This document shows, one piece after another, positions 1 to 10,082 of a stretch of 64,000 bases of DNA. Within the stretch, counting starts at the first letter, position 1. Every line of letters begins with the position of its first letter. The position numbers were made by a program, and so were the translations under genes. The stretch lies in assembly GCF_001269925.1 (NCBI RefSeq), contig NZ_LHVO01000030.1:16089-80088 (forward strand). The letters are read 5' to 3'. The notes under the pieces are model-generated. The model saw only the letters and a list, made by a program, of their open reading frames with translations, was not told where the DNA came from and ran no database searches. The stretch comes from Pseudomonas sp. MIACH. Lineage in GTDB: Bacteria > Pseudomonadota > Gammaproteobacteria > Pseudomonadales > Pseudomonadaceae.

Positions 1-298
1 ACTGGCCGCTCTCGACATTTTTATAGAGGGTGGCGCCCTCTTGCACCAATAACGCGCTGGTGATGATCACCGGCAGAATCGCGATCACCAGGCACACCAT
101 CAGGGTGGTCAGGGACGTCAGGTTGCGATTCCAACCGAAGCGCTGCTGCAGGCGGCGCTGCATCGGCGCAAAGATAATACCGAGGATCACCGCCCAGAAC
201 ACCGCGCCGTAAAACGGCAGCAATATCCAGATGAAGGCGACGGTCACCAGGGCCAGCAGTAGCAGCAGGGTTTTGAATTGCAGGTTGGTTTGATTCAT
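1..298 (-). CDS. AI-2E family transporter, N-terminal part (cut by window edge)
   Basis: The minus strand encodes about 99 residues starting MNQTNLQFKTLLLLLALVTV and running off the left edge. Two hydrophobic stretches near residues 9-35 and 65-85 flank a short basic segment (QRRLQQRF). This is the usual N-terminus of the AI-2E/PerM exporter family (PF01594): polytopic inner-membrane proteins of about 350 residues that export small molecules or ions. The start is taken at 298, the first ATG of the frame. It is divergent from trhP, 161 bases away. The substrate cannot be told and most of the protein is outside the window. Confidence 0.75.
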   Translation of the reverse strand, partial: MNQTNLQFKTLLLLLALVTVAFIWILLPFYGAVFWAVILGIIFAPMQRRLQQRFGWNRNLTSLTTLMVCLVIAILPVIITSALLVQEGATLYKNVESGQ

Positions 299-459
299 GT
301 CCGATCCATGTCAAAAAAGCAGGCCGCGCGTGTGCGTCCAGCTGCTTAGTCCACCGCAACACCTGGGAGTGCCATCTTTGTTGCAGTAAGCGTAGACCCA
401 GATCAATAAAGCCCCGCACACGTTCGGCTACGCTCGCGGCCTTTTGCGACCTGATCCCC

Positions 460-1779
460 ATGCCCCTCGTCCTTGCCCCCGAACTGCTCGCCCCCGCCGG
501 CACCCTGAAAAACATGCGCTACGCCTTCGCCTACGGCGCCGATGCGGTCTACGCCGGCCAACCGCGCTACAGCCTGCGCGTGCGCAACAACGAGTTCGAC
601 CACGCCAACCTGGCACTCGGCATCCAGGAAGCCCACGCGCTGGGCAAGCGGTTCTACGTGGTGGTGAACATCGCGCCACACAACGCCAAGCTCAAGACCT
701 TCCTCAAGGACCTCGGCCCGGTGATCGCCATGGGCCCGGATGCGCTGATCATGTCCGATCCTGGGTTGATCATGCTGGTGCGCCGGAATTTCCCATGGAT
801 GCCGATCCACTTGTCGGTTCAAGCCAACACGGTGAATTGGGCCAGCGCCGAGTTCTGGCAGCAGCAAGGCATCACCCGGATCATTTTGTCGCGGGAGCTT
901 TCCCTGGAAGAGATTGAAGAAATCCGCCAGCAGGTGCCCGCCATGGAACTGGAAGTGTTTGTCCACGGCGCCTTGTGCATGGCGTATTCCGGGCGCTGCC
1001 TGCTCTCGGGCTACATGAACAAGCGCGACGCCAACCAGGGCACCTGCACCAACGCCTGTCGCTGGAAATACCAGGCCACCCCGGCAGAGGAAAACGCCAC
1101 GGGCGATATCGTCCAGGTGTATCAACCGCAACCCACACTGGGGATCGGCGCGCCCACCGACCAGGTGTTCCTGCTGCAGGAAGCCAACCGCCCCGATGAG
1201 CAGATGCCCGCCTTCGAGGACGAGCACGGCACCTACATCATGAACGCCAAGGACCTGCGCGCCGTGCAGCATGTGGAGCGTCTGAGCCACATGGGTGTGC
1301 ATTCGCTGAAGATCGAAGGCCGCACCAAATCGCATTTCTACTGCGCGCGCACCACCCAGGTGTACCGCCAGGCAATCGATGATGCCGTAGCCGGCCGTGC
1401 GTTTGACCGCACCCTGATGACCAACCTGGAATCCCTGGCCCAACGCGGCTACACCGAAGGTTTCCTGCGCCGCCATGTTCACGACGAATACCAGAACTAC
1501 CAGAACGGCAGCTCAGTGTCCGAGCGTCAGCAGTTTGTCGGCGAGTTGACCGGCGAGCGCCGTGGCGAGCTGGCCGAGGTCAAGGTGAAGAACCGCTTTA
1601 CCGTCGGCAATCATCTGGAATTGATGACCCCCGCCGGCAACTTTCACTTTGACCTGTCCAGCCTGCACAACGCCAAGGGTGGAGCCATCGAAGTAGCGCC
1701 GGGGGATGGGCACACGGTGTATGTGCCCCTGCCAGCGCAGGTGGATCTGCGCTTTGGGTTGTTGATGCGCGATCTCTAG
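460..1779 (+). CDS. trhP: tRNA 5-hydroxyuridine synthase TrhP (YegQ, U32 peptidase family)
   Basis: A 439-residue U32-family protein, close in length to E. coli YegQ. The N-terminus has the family start [20 protein letters not shown], the middle has the signature [20 protein letters not shown], and the cysteines of GTCTNACRW follow, as expected for the cluster-binding set of U32 enzymes. Despite the 'peptidase' name, the YegQ branch is known as TrhP, which makes 5-hydroxyuridine at the tRNA wobble position (prephenate-dependent) as a step toward cmo5U. It is a cytoplasmic single gene. Its TAG stop lies in a CTAG shared with the stop of the convergent chemoreceptor gene, so the two genes overlap by 4 bases. 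The ribosome site before 460 is weak, but homology begins at once. Confidence 0.9.
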   Translation: MPLVLAPELLAPAGTLKNMRYAFAYGADAVYAGQPRYSLRVRNNEFDHANLALGIQEAHALGKRFYVVVNIAPHNAKLKTFLKDLGPVIAMGPDALIMSDPGLIMLVRRNFPWMPIHLSVQANTVNWASAEFWQQQGITRIILSRELSLEEIEEIRQQVPAMELEVFVHGALCMAYSGRCLLSGYMNKRDANQGTCTNACRWKYQATPAEENATGDIVQVYQPQPTLGIGAPTDQVFLLQEANRPDEQMPAFEDEHGTYIMNAKDLRAVQHVERLSHMGVHSLKIEGRTKSHFYCARTTQVYRQAIDDAVAGRAFDRTLMTNLESLAQRGYTEGFLRRHVHDEYQNYQNGSSVSERQQFVGELTGERRGELAEVKVKNRFTVGNHLELMTPAGNFHFDLSSLHNAKGGAIEVAPGDGHTVYVPLPAQVDLRFGLLMRDL

Positions 1780-3455
1780 ATCCTGAACTGCCCCACCAAC
1801 TGCCCCAACCGCTGGCCCAGGTCCGCCAGACTGCGCGAGGTCTGGGCGCCCAACTGGGTTTCATCGGCCACGCTGTCCACTGCCACGGCAATCTGATGCA
1901 CGCTGCGGTTGATCTCTTCGGCCACGGCGGTCTGTTCTTCGGCGGCGCTGGCAATCTGCGCGTTCATCGAGTTGATGGTGCCGATCAACTGGGCCATGGT
2001 GTCCAGGGACGCCCCCGCTTCGTTGGCCTTGGCCGAGGTGCCATCGCCAGCATCGCTGGAGCGGCGCATCGCATCCACGGCCGCTTCAGTGCCTTTTTGC
2101 AGGCGGTCGATCATGCCCTGGATTTCCTGGGTGCTGGTTTGCGTGCGGCTGGCCAGGGCGCGCACCTCGTCGGCAACAACCGCAAAGCCACGACCGGCCT
2201 CCCCTGCCCGCGCCGCCTCGATCGCCGCGTTGAGCGCCAGCAGGTTGGTCTGTTCGGCGATGGAACGGATCACGCTCAGCACACTGACAATCGACGACAC
2301 GTCCTGCTGCAGGCTGTCGAGGGATACGCCGCTGCTGCGGATGTCATTCACCAGTGCGTGGATCTGCGCGATGCTGCCGTCCACCACGCGTTTGGCGGCC
2401 TGGCCTTCGGCGTCGGTCTGTTGCGCGGCCACCGAGGCGCCCTGGGCACTGCGCGCCACTTCTTGAGCGGCCGAGGACATCTGGTTGATCGCGGTGGCCA
2501 CTTGGTCGGTCTCGTGACGCTGGCGTTCCATGGCCTGCTCCGAGCGCTGGGCCTGGTCGGACACCTGGCTCACCAGGCCGGTGAGTTGGGTGGTCATTTC
2601 GGTGATCTGGCGCACCAGGCCATGGATCTTGTCGACAAAGCGGTTGAACGCGCCCGCCAGGTCGCCGAGTTCATCCTGGCTGGTGATGGCCAGGCGGCGA
2701 GTCAAATCGCCTTCGCCGGCAGCGATGTCGTCGAGGTTGGCTTTCATCAAATGCAATGGGCGCAGGATGGTGTTGGCCAGCACCATGCCGACGGCGGCGA
2801 TCACCAGCAACACCACCACGGCCACGCCGAGGATGCTCAGCAGCACGCCTTCCATGCGTTTTTCGACCTTGGCCTCGACCACCGCGACTTGTGCTTCGAT
2901 GCCATCCAGGTTCACCGAAGTACCGATGACCATGTCCCACTTGGGCAGGTATTCGGTGTAGCCCATCTTGGGCACCAGCTCGGTCTGGCCGGGCTGGGTC
3001 GAGCTGTATTGCAGGTAGTGGGTGCCGTCCTTGCCGACCTTGACCAGGTCGCGGTTGACGTAGACCCCGTTGGGGTCACGGTTGTCCTTGAAGCTCTTGC
3101 CCACGCCGTCGGGGCTGTTGCCCTTGAACAGGCGGATGGTCTCGGAGTCGTAGCCGAAGAAGTAACCGTCCTTGCCGTAACTGGTGTTGGACAGCAGCTT
3201 GACCACCTCGGCCCGCGCCGCCGTATCGCCGGGGGCGGCGGCGTCGTAGAGCGGCTTGATGGTGGTCATGGCCACTTCCACATAACTTTGCAGGGTGGCC
3301 TTGGCGTCGTTGAGCAGGCGCTGGCGGGTTTCATCGACCTCGTTGCGCGCTTGCCCTTGGAGGATCCACACAGTGGTCAGGCTGATCACCACGGCAAACA
3401 GCAAGACCGGCACAACGGCGAGGGACAGGACTTTGGCCTTCAGGCTCAGACGCAT
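1776..3455 (-). CDS. Methyl-accepting chemotaxis protein with single Cache sensor
   Basis: A 559-residue chemoreceptor. There is a transmembrane helix near residues 10-32, then a periplasmic single-Cache (sCache_2-like) sensor with the typical [10 protein letters not shown] and [19 protein letters not shown] segments. A second transmembrane helix lies near 203-230, then a HAMP segment ([15 protein letters not shown]) and the MCP signalling domain with the hairpin tip [20 protein letters not shown]. It should sit in the inner membrane and signal to CheA/CheW. sCache_2 receptors often sense small carboxylates, but the ligand here is unknown. A sigma-28 promoter match lies 33-59 bases upstream. 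The gene is intact, unlike the second receptor at 5075. Confidence 0.93.
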   Translation of the reverse strand: MRLSLKAKVLSLAVVPVLLFAVVISLTTVWILQGQARNEVDETRQRLLNDAKATLQSYVEVAMTTIKPLYDAAAPGDTAARAEVVKLLSNTSYGKDGYFFGYDSETIRLFKGNSPDGVGKSFKDNRDPNGVYVNRDLVKVGKDGTHYLQYSSTQPGQTELVPKMGYTEYLPKWDMVIGTSVNLDGIEAQVAVVEAKVEKRMEGVLLSILGVAVVVLLVIAAVGMVLANTILRPLHLMKANLDDIAAGEGDLTRRLAITSQDELGDLAGAFNRFVDKIHGLVRQITEMTTQLTGLVSQVSDQAQRSEQAMERQRHETDQVATAINQMSSAAQEVARSAQGASVAAQQTDAEGQAAKRVVDGSIAQIHALVNDIRSSGVSLDSLQQDVSSIVSVLSVIRSIAEQTNLLALNAAIEAARAGEAGRGFAVVADEVRALASRTQTSTQEIQGMIDRLQKGTEAAVDAMRRSSDAGDGTSAKANEAGASLDTMAQLIGTINSMNAQIASAAEEQTAVAEEINRSVHQIAVAVDSVADETQLGAQTSRSLADLGQRLGQLVGQFRI

Positions 3456-3487
3456 GGCTTTTCTCTCTTATTAGGCGACTTGAGAGG

Positions 3488-3514
3488 TTATCGGCCAGCA
3501 ACGGTGAACCTGTA
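3488..3514 (-). promoter_or_regulatory. Sigma-28 (FliA) promoter for the sCache chemoreceptor
   Basis: On the minus strand a perfect GCCGATAA -10 element (3488-3495) is preceded after exactly 11 bases by TACAGGTT (3507-3514), a 6/8 match to the TAAAGTTT -35. It lies just upstream of the receptor ATG at 3455 and just after the stop of the antiporter gene. FliA control of chemoreceptor genes is well established. Confidence 0.75.
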
Positions 3515-3516
3515 GA

Positions 3517-4839
3517 TCAGAGCGTCATCGCCGCAAACCAGCCAAACGCCAGCAACGGGATGTTGTAGTGCAGGAACGTCGGCACCACGGTGTCCCAGAT
3601 ATGGTGATGCTGGCCGTCGATATTCAGGCCGGAGGTCGGGCCGAGGGTGGAGTCCGAAGCGGGCGAACCGGCATCGCCCAACGCCCCGGCAGTACCGACG
3701 ATGCACACAATGGCCAGCGGGCTGAAGCCCAGTTGCACACACAGCGGCACAAAAATCGCGGCGAGGATCGGCACGGTGGAAAACGACGAACCGATGCCCA
3801 TGGTCACCAGCAGCCCCACCAGCAACATCAACAACGCCCCCACCCCACGGCTATGACCGATGAACGCCGCCGAGGCCTCCACCAGCGAGCGCACATCGCC
3901 AGTGGCCTTGAGCACTTCGGCAAAGCCCGACGAAGCAATCATGATGAAGCCGATCATCGCCATCATCTTCATGCCTTCGGTGAACAGGTCGTCGGTGTCG
4001 CGCCAGCGCACAATGCCCGACACCGAGAAAATCAGGAACCCGGCCAGGGCACCGATGATCATCGAATCCAGCCACAACTGGATGATGAACGCCGAGGCAA
4101 TCGCCAGGCCGGCCACCAGCAGGGTCAGCGGGTTGTACTGCACCGCCACTTGCTCGACCCGCTCGATTTTCTCCAGGTCATACACACGCTTCTTGCGGTA
4201 GCTGATAAACACCGCCACCAGCAGCCCGACTACCATGCCCAGCGCCGGCAGGCTCATGGCGTGGGTGACGTTGACCTGGCTGATGTCCACGCCGCTCTTG
4301 GCCACGTTGGCCAGCAGGATCTGGTTGAGGAAGATATTGCCGAAGCCCACCGGCAGGAACATGTACGGCGTGATCAGGCCGAAGGTCATCACGCAGGCGA
4401 TAAGGCGCCGGTCCAACTGCAATTTGGTCAGCACATACAGCAGGGGCGGCACCAGCAACGGGATAAACGCGATATGGATCGGCAGGATGTTCTGCGACGC
4501 GATCGCGACCACCCACAGCAGGCCGATCAGCATCCATTTGACGTGGTTGCCGCCGGTGGCTTCCTGACGATCGACCAGCAGCAAGGCCTTGTCCGCCAGG
4601 GCGTGGGCCAGGCCGGACTTGGCAATCGCCACGGCGAAAGCGCCAAGCAAGGCGTAGGACAAGGCCACGGTCGCACCACCCCCCAAGCCACCGTTGAACG
4701 CCTTGAGCGTGGCCTCGATGCCCAGGCCACCGGTCAGGCCGCCCACCAGAGCGCCGACGATAATGGCGATGACCACATGCACGCGGGACAGGCTGAGCAC
4801 CAGCATGGTGCCGACCGCGGCGATGACTGCGTTAATCAT
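3517..4839 (-). CDS. Na+/H+ antiporter family protein (NhaC-like fold)
   Basis: A 440-residue polytopic membrane protein with about 11-12 hydrophobic segments. It matches the 'Na+/H+ antiporter family' of Gram-negative bacteria (PF03553/PF13726 type), including [20 protein letters not shown] and the glycine-rich [20 protein letters not shown] near the C-terminus. Members are annotated as sodium/proton antiporters or as putative amino-acid carriers, so the substrate is open. The start at 4839 ([12 protein letters not shown]) is preferred over an upstream ATG at 4968: a good ribosome site (TTGAGGTAACC) precedes it, and the extra 43 residues of the longer frame are not conserved in character. 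It sits between two chemoreceptor genes with no obvious functional link. Confidence 0.82.
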   Translation of the reverse strand: MINAVIAAVGTMLVLSLSRVHVVIAIIVGALVGGLTGGLGIEATLKAFNGGLGGGATVALSYALLGAFAVAIAKSGLAHALADKALLLVDRQEATGGNHVKWMLIGLLWVVAIASQNILPIHIAFIPLLVPPLLYVLTKLQLDRRLIACVMTFGLITPYMFLPVGFGNIFLNQILLANVAKSGVDISQVNVTHAMSLPALGMVVGLLVAVFISYRKKRVYDLEKIERVEQVAVQYNPLTLLVAGLAIASAFIIQLWLDSMIIGALAGFLIFSVSGIVRWRDTDDLFTEGMKMMAMIGFIMIASSGFAEVLKATGDVRSLVEASAAFIGHSRGVGALLMLLVGLLVTMGIGSSFSTVPILAAIFVPLCVQLGFSPLAIVCIVGTAGALGDAGSPASDSTLGPTSGLNIDGQHHHIWDTVVPTFLHYNIPLLAFGWFAAMTL

Positions 4840-5012
4840 GGTTACCTCAAGCAGAAACATAAAAAACAGGCATGCCCGCGCCCAGGCGGCCATCGGGTGG
4901 CAGCCAGCGTGCAGGCTTGAAGGAGGTCTTATTAGAGGGCGCGCACTTTGCAGCAGGGCGGGCTCCATGTCAAAAAACGGCGCCGCTTTCGGGTTTAAAT
5001 TGATCGTTTGAA

Positions 5013-5039
5013 TAAAGAAAATTACAGATCGGCCGATAA
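5013..5039 (+). promoter_or_regulatory. Sigma-28 (FliA) promoter for the interrupted chemoreceptor
   Basis: TAAAGAAA (5013-5020), 11 bases, then a perfect GCCGATAA (5032-5039) match the sigma-28 consensus TAAAGTTT-N11-GCCGATAA. It is 35 bases upstream of the ATG at 5075. The promoter is intact although the gene it serves carries a nonsense codon. Confidence 0.82.
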
Positions 5040-5074
5040 CCGAGCTCTATGTGTTTTCAGCCAAGGATGTACCG

Positions 5075-7222
5075 ATGTCCCTCAGACAGCTCTCCATTCA
5101 ATGGAAAATCACCCTGCTCGCCGGCCTTTGCCTGCTGGGAATCGTGACCCTGCTGGTGGGTTTGTCGTTGTACCGCATGGCGCAGAGTTCCGAGCAGGTC
5201 AAAGCCTCCAGCATGCAGATGCTCGATGAAGCGGCCCAGGCACGCATCGAGGCCCAAGGTGAGGTGCAGGCGCTGGGCATCCGCCAGCAGTTCATGGACG
5301 CCTATCAATATGGGCATGGGTTTTCCCGCCAGGTCCTGTTCCTGCGCGAGCAAGCCGAAAAACGCTTCCTCGACGCCTTCGACACCCGCGAAGACCTGAC
5401 CCGCTAGGTCAAGGCCGCGCTGCAGGCCAACCCGGAGCTGCTGGGCCTGTCCCTGGTCTTCGAAGCCAATGCGCTGGACGGCAAGGATGAGTTGTTCGCC
5501 GGCCAGGCGGAGCTGGGCAGTAATGACAAGGGCCGCTTCGCCCTGTACTGGTCGCAGCCGACACCAGGCAAGTTGACCTCAATGGCACTGCCGGAAAGCG
5601 ACATGTCCGACACCCGCATCGGCCCCAGCGGTGAACCGGCCAACGCCTGGTTCACCTGCCCGCGCAGCACGCTCAAACCGTGCGTGATCGAGCCGTACTT
5701 TTATGTGATCGACGGGCAAAACGTGCTGATGACCAGCATCGTGTTTCCGTTGACGGTCAATGGCAAAGTCATTGCCTCGCTGTCGGTGGACATCAACCTC
5801 AACAGCCTGCAGGCCGTGAGCCAGCAGGCCAGCCACAAGCTGTATGACGGCCAGACCCAGGTCAGCATCCTCAGCCCCACCGGTTTGCTTGCAGGCTACA
5901 GCGCGGACGCCAGCCAGTTGAGCAAACGCCTGGATCAGGTCGATACGCAAAGCGGCGCGCAATTGATCAGCGCATTGGCCAGCGGGACACAAATTCGCAG
6001 CCTGCGCACCGACCATCAGCTCAAGGTGCTGGCGCCGTTCGCGCCGATTCCCGACGGCAAGCCATGGGGCGTATTGCTGGATGTGCCGGAAAAAGTCCTG
6101 GTCGGGCCGGCTGAAGCACTGAAGACCCAGATGGACGCCGATAATACGCGCGGCACCCTGCTGGAACTGAGCCTGGGCCTGCTGGCCGCCGTGATCGGCC
6201 TGATTCTGGTGTGGCTGATGGCCCGCAGCGTGACCCGACCGATCCTCGGCGTGGCGCACATGCTCGAAGACATCGCCAGTGGCGAAGGCGACCTGACTCG
6301 ACGCCTGGCCTATGACAAACAAGATGAGCTGGGCCAACTGGCCAGTTGGTTCAACCGTTTCCTCGACAAGCTGCAACCGATCATTGCCGAAGTAAAACGC
6401 TCCGTACAGGACGCCCGTGGCACCGCCGACCAGTCCGCCGCGATTGCGACTGAAACCAGCGCCGGCATGGAGCAGCAGTACCGCCAGGTCGACCAGGTGG
6501 CCACCGCCTCCCATGAAATGAGCGCCACCGCCCAGGACGTGGCCCGCAGCGCCGCGCAGGCCGCCCAGGCCGCACGCGATGCCGACCAGGCCACCCGCGA
6601 CGGCCTGACGGTGATCGACCGCACCACCACCAATATCGGTCAACTGGCGGCCGATATGAGTACCGCCATGGCCCAGGTAGAAGGCCTGTCCGCCAACAGC
6701 GAGAAGATCGGTTCCGTGCTGGAGGTGATTCGCGGCATCGCCGAGCAGACCAACCTGCTGGCGCTCAACGCGGCGATCGAAGCCGCCCGCGCCGGTGAGG
6801 CCGGCCGTGGGTTTGCCGTGGTCGCCGACGAAGTGCGCAACCTGGCACGGCGTACCCAGGAGTCGGTGGAAGAAACCCGCCTGGTGATCGAGCAATTGCA
6901 GAACGGCACCGAAGAGGTTGTCGGTTCCATGGGCAACAGCTACCGCCAGGCCCAGGGCAGTGTCGAACAGGTCGGCGAGGCCGTCACCGCCCTGCGCCAG
7001 ATCGGCGAGGCGGTCACGGTGATCAGCGACATGAACCTGCAAATCGCCAGCGCCGCCGAAGAGCAAAGCGCGGTGGCCGAAGAGATCAACAACAACGTGG
7101 CGACCATTCGCGATGTGACCGAGTCGCTGTCGGAACAGGCCAATGAGTCGGCGCGGGTGAGCCAGGCGTTGAACAGCCTGGCGAATCAGCAGCAGGGGTT
7201 GATGGACCAGTTCCGCGTCTGA
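5075..7222 (+). pseudogene. Methyl-accepting chemotaxis protein interrupted by an in-frame amber codon
   Basis: One reading frame runs 5075-7222 but contains a single TAG at 5405-5407. The first part (MSLRQLSIQWKITLLAG...) has the N-terminal transmembrane helix and the start of the periplasmic region. Past the stop the same frame continues as a large dCache-like sensor ([20 protein letters not shown]), a second transmembrane helix near 6160-6230, HAMP ([11 protein letters not shown]) and a full MCP signalling domain ([20 protein letters not shown]). Without the TAG the protein would be about 715 residues. The simplest cause is one base change, CAG (Gln) to TAG. Start at 5075 with AAGGA seven bases before. 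Restart after the stop would lack the first membrane helix, so it is probably non-functional unless suppressed; a sequencing error is possible. Confidence 0.85.
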
Positions 7223-7239
7223 GGGTCGCAGGCAGTCCA

Positions 7240-7274
7240 ATGTGGGGGGGGCCACAGAAAGCCCCTTCCCACAT
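7240..7274. repeat. REP-like inverted repeat between convergent genes
   Basis: ATGTGGG (7240-7246) pairs with CCCACAT (7268-7274), and an inner GGGGC/GCCCC pair adds to the stem. It resembles the short palindromic repeats common between genes in P. fluorescens. It lies between the broken receptor and the convergent histidine kinase and may also act as a transcription stop. Confidence 0.55.
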
Positions 7275-7290
7275 GTTGATCTACGGTGTG

Positions 7291-8610
7291 TCAGCCATGG
7301 CGCTTGGGTAATTCGATCAGCGCCTTGAGCCCGCCCAGTTCGCTCTCCTGCAACTGCAACACCCCGCCCCACACCTCGGCAATATCGCGCACGATCCCCA
7401 ACCCCAGGCCATGGCCGTCGATCTGTTCGTCCAGGCGTGCGCCCCGGCTGAAGACCTGGTCCCGTTGGGCCTCCGGTATGCCGGGGCCGTCATCTTCCAC
7501 CGTCAGTAGGTAACTGTGCGGCGTCTCGGCGACCGTCAAGCGCACCTCGGCATCCGCCCATTTGCAGGCGTTGTCCAGCAGGTTGCCGAGCAGCTCCAGC
7601 AAATCCTCGCGGTCCCAGGGCAATTGCAGGCCCGGCGCGACGTGGTAGCGCAGGTCCAGGTGTTCGCCATGGATCATGTTGAGGGTGGCGAGCAGGCCAG
7701 GCAGTTCTTTTTCACAGTCGAACAAGGCACCCGGCAGGGTTTCGCCGGCCAACCGTGCGCGATTGAGTTCACGGTTGAGGCGTTGTTGCACCTGCTCCAA
7801 TTGTTCGCGCAACAGTTTGCTCAGTTCGGGATGATCCTTGAGCGCCTCGCTCGACGCGGCGCTCAACAACACCGCCAGCGGGGTTTTCAGCGCATGCCCC
7901 AGGTTGCCGAGAGCGTTGCGCGAACGTTTGAGACTGTCTTCGGTGTGGGCCAGCAGGTGGTTGATCTGCGCCACCAGCGGCTCCAGCTCCAGCGGCACCT
8001 GGGTATCGAGTTGCGAGCGTTGGCCCTGTTGCAGCTGGGCGATCTGGTTACGTGCGTTTTCCAGCGGGCGCAAGGCGCGACGTACGGTGACTCGCTGCAA
8101 AAACAACACCAGCAGCAACGCCGCCAGCCCCAGCACCAGGCCGATCCGACGCATCAGGCGAAAGCTTTCCCGCACTGGGGTGTAGTCCTGCGCCACGCTG
8201 ATGGAAATCGACTGGCCAAAGCGCTTGTAGTCCGAACGCAGTACCAGCAGTTGTTGGCCTTCGGGGCCCAATTGCAGGTTGCCCTTGAGCCCGGCCTCGG
8301 GCAGTCGGGGCAATTCCTGATCCCACAACGAGCGGGAGCGCCAGTGGGTGTCGGCAAAATCGATACGGAAATAATGCCCGGAAAACGGCCGCTGATAGGC
8401 CGGCGACAGGCGCTGTTCATCCAGCTGTACACCGTTGGGCCCGCGCACCAGGGCGACCAGCAGGTTCTCGGCGTCGTTGCGCAGCCCGGCTTCCAGGTAG
8501 CGTTGCAAACCGGCCTCGAACAACCACAGGCTGGTCTGCGCCAACACCACGCCGACGATCACCATCACGCTGATCAGGCCCAGGCTCAGGCGGCGCTGAA
8601 TCGACTTCAT
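7291..8610 (-). CDS. Sensor histidine kinase (PhoQ/PmrB-like)
   Basis: A 439-residue inner-membrane kinase. Transmembrane helices lie near residues 10-30 and 155-172 and bracket a sensor of about 120 residues. The phospho-acceptor is His239 in [10 protein letters not shown], a PhoQ-like HisKA variant (ALKTPL rather than ELRTPL). The ATPase domain shows the N box [14 protein letters not shown] (Asn347), G1 DDGPGIP and G2 GHGLGLGI. Its ATG overlaps the stop of the response regulator gene by 4 bases, so the two are translationally coupled. Two periplasmic PepSY proteins come first in the same operon. The signal is not evident; related pairs sense cations or antimicrobial peptides, but that is family knowledge only. 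Confidence 0.9.
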   Translation of the reverse strand: MKSIQRRLSLGLISVMVIVGVVLAQTSLWLFEAGLQRYLEAGLRNDAENLLVALVRGPNGVQLDEQRLSPAYQRPFSGHYFRIDFADTHWRSRSLWDQELPRLPEAGLKGNLQLGPEGQQLLVLRSDYKRFGQSISISVAQDYTPVRESFRLMRRIGLVLGLAALLLVLFLQRVTVRRALRPLENARNQIAQLQQGQRSQLDTQVPLELEPLVAQINHLLAHTEDSLKRSRNALGNLGHALKTPLAVLLSAASSEALKDHPELSKLLREQLEQVQQRLNRELNRARLAGETLPGALFDCEKELPGLLATLNMIHGEHLDLRYHVAPGLQLPWDREDLLELLGNLLDNACKWADAEVRLTVAETPHSYLLTVEDDGPGIPEAQRDQVFSRGARLDEQIDGHGLGLGIVRDIAEVWGGVLQLQESELGGLKALIELPKRHG

Positions 8611-9275
8611 GCAGGGCTGGCGCCAAACCGGTAACCCTGGCCGCGCCGGGTTTCGATCACGCTGCGACCCAGTTTGCGGCGCAGGTGGTTGACGTGCACT
8701 TCCAGCACGTTGGAGTCGCGCTCGGTCTCGCCGTCGTAGAGGTGCTCGGCCAGGTGGCTTTTCGAGAGGATCTGTTCAGGGTGCAGCATGAAGTAGCGCA
8801 ACAGGCGAAATTCTGCGGCGGTCAATTGGATCTCGTCGCCGTCGCGCAGTACACATTGGCGCCCTTCGTCCAGGTGCAGGCCAGCGGCTTGCAGGGTGGG
8901 CTGGTTGGCCTGCCCGTGGGAGCGGCGCAACAGCGCCTGGATGCGCAGGTGCAGCTCTTCGGGGTGAAAGGGTTTGCTCAGGTAGTCGTCGGCGCCGGCC
9001 TTGAGCCCTTCGATGCGTTCGGCCCAGGAGTCGCGGGCGGTGAGGATCAGCACCGGCGTGGCCAACGCGGCGGCGCGCCATTGCGCCAGCACCTCAAGGC
9101 CGGGCAAACCGGGCAGGCCGAGGTCGAGGATGATCAGGTCGTAGGGTTCGCTGCGGCCCTGATACGCGGCATCACGGCCATCGGCCAGCCAGTCGACGGC
9201 ATAGCCCTGGCGCTGCAGGCCGGCCAGCAGTTCATCGGCCAGGGGTACATTGTCTTCCACCAGGAGCAGGCGCAT
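8607..9275 (-). CDS. OmpR-family response regulator
   Basis: A 222-residue two-domain regulator. The receiver has the acidic pair in LLVEDN, phospho-acceptor Asp51 in [10 protein letters not shown] and the conserved Lys in YLSKPF. The C-terminal winged helix (from about residue 125) has the OmpR/PhoB-type [12 protein letters not shown] and a closing [20 protein letters not shown]. It is the partner of the kinase that follows. The ATG at 9275 shares its first base with the TAG stop of the preceding PepSY gene. Confidence 0.93.
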   Translation of the reverse strand: MRLLLVEDNVPLADELLAGLQRQGYAVDWLADGRDAAYQGRSEPYDLIILDLGLPGLPGLEVLAQWRAAALATPVLILTARDSWAERIEGLKAGADDYLSKPFHPEELHLRIQALLRRSHGQANQPTLQAAGLHLDEGRQCVLRDGDEIQLTAAEFRLLRYFMLHPEQILSKSHLAEHLYDGETERDSNVLEVHVNHLRRKLGRSVIETRRGQGYRFGASPA

Positions 9276-9586
9276 CAGTCTTCCTCATCTTTGATCAGTA
9301 CACCGTTGGTGGCATCGAGTTTAATCTCGCGCACCACGCCCTCGGTGGTCACCAGTTCCACTTCATAGGCATATTGGCCGTGTTTTTTTTCAAGCTCGGC
9401 TTCCAGCAGGCGCGAGCCGGGATAGCGTGCCATGGCCTGCTGCAACAGTTGCTCCAGAGGCAGGATCACGCCCTGCTGGCGCAGCGCCAAGGCTTCATCC
9501 TGATTGAGGTCGCGGGCCTGCAAGCCTGAGCAGAACACCACCAGCACCAACGCCACTCGACTGCCGGCGCGTAAATTTGCCTTCAT
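9275..9586 (-). CDS. Periplasmic PepSY-domain protein (second of a pair)
   Basis: A 103-residue protein with an N-terminal signal peptide (hydrophobic stretch to about residue 24, cleavage likely after QA) and a PepSY-type core: [20 protein letters not shown] then the closing beta motif [16 protein letters not shown]. The start at 9586 has an AGGA ribosome site and overlaps the TAA of the upstream PepSY gene (TAATG). PepSY domains bind protein surfaces or inhibit proteases. Genes of this kind often lie beside envelope-stress two-component systems and may modulate the sensor. Confidence 0.82.
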   Translation of the reverse strand: MKANLRAGSRVALVLVVFCSGLQARDLNQDEALALRQQGVILPLEQLLQQAMARYPGSRLLEAELEKKHGQYAYEVELVTTEGVVREIKLDATNGVLIKDEED

Positions 9587-9888
9587 TACGTATCCTGATG
9601 ATTCTTGAGAACCTGCCCGGTGAGCGCGTCCAATTCGACCTCCCATTCAATGCCGTCGGCATCTTGCAGTTCGACTTCATAGACATACTTGCCGTAAGCC
9701 TCGTCCAGGTCGGTGTCCAGCAGCGTTGAACCGGGGTGCAGGGCCTGGGCTGTGGCTTCGAGCTGGTCGAAAGCGACAATTGTAACAGTGGCGGGCACGA
9801 TCAGTGGTTTGTCGGGGTCCACGGCTCCGGCCTGAGTCGCCGTGGCGGCGATGAAAGCGGCGGCGACCAGAGCAGTGAGGCGTTTCAT
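9586..9888 (-). CDS. Periplasmic PepSY-domain protein (first gene of the two-component operon)
   Basis: A 100-residue protein: signal peptide MKRLTALVAAAFIAATATQA, then one PepSY domain with DLDEAYGKYVYEVELQDADG and VELDALTGQVLKNHQ. It is paralogous in layout to the next gene, so a duplication within the operon is likely. It leads the leftward order PepSY-PepSY-regulator-kinase with single-base or 4-base overlaps throughout. A role as periplasmic modulator or output of the sensor is inferred from context only. Confidence 0.82.
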   Translation of the reverse strand: MKRLTALVAAAFIAATATQAGAVDPDKPLIVPATVTIVAFDQLEATAQALHPGSTLLDTDLDEAYGKYVYEVELQDADGIEWEVELDALTGQVLKNHQDT

Positions 9889-9957
9889 GATGAGTCTCCG
9901 TTAAACGATGTTTTTCCTACGCCGGCTACGGTAGCGGCTGCAACTTAACTGAAACTG

Positions 9958-9976
9958 AATTGCCACCATGGCAATT
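9958..9976. promoter_or_regulatory. Inverted repeat upstream of the PepSY/two-component operon
   Basis: AATTGCC (9958-9964) and GGCAATT (9970-9976) form a perfect 7-base dyad with a 5-base spacer. Next to it (9945-9959) is a direct AACTGA-AACTGA repeat. Both sit 57-88 bases upstream of the operon start and could be operators, possibly for the operon's own OmpR-type regulator. Nothing in the sequence proves it. Confidence 0.35.
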
Positions 9977-10041
9977 TCCAGCAGGCGCGACGGGCTACGA
10001 TGTTTATTCAGGATTCACGCGGTATCGTTAACGTTTTTCGC

Positions 10042-10055
10042 GAGCAAGCTTGCTC
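10042..10055. repeat. REP-type palindrome GAGCAAGCTTGCTC
   Basis: A perfect 14-base palindrome, the core of the P. fluorescens-type intergenic repeat also seen in full form at 33349-33374. It lies just before the patatin-like gene. Confidence 0.6.
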
Positions 10056-10082
10056 CTACACCTCGCTTCAACAGAGACCGGT

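Noticed and set aside
1896..3515. 539-residue plus-strand open frame over the sCache chemoreceptor
   Set aside because: It is the antisense frame of a conserved MCP gene, His/Gly/Val-rich in the way GC-rich shadow frames are, with no ribosome site or known motif.
5579..7372. 597-residue minus-strand open frame over the interrupted chemoreceptor
   Set aside because: Antisense shadow of the MCP frame; no domain, no start signals.
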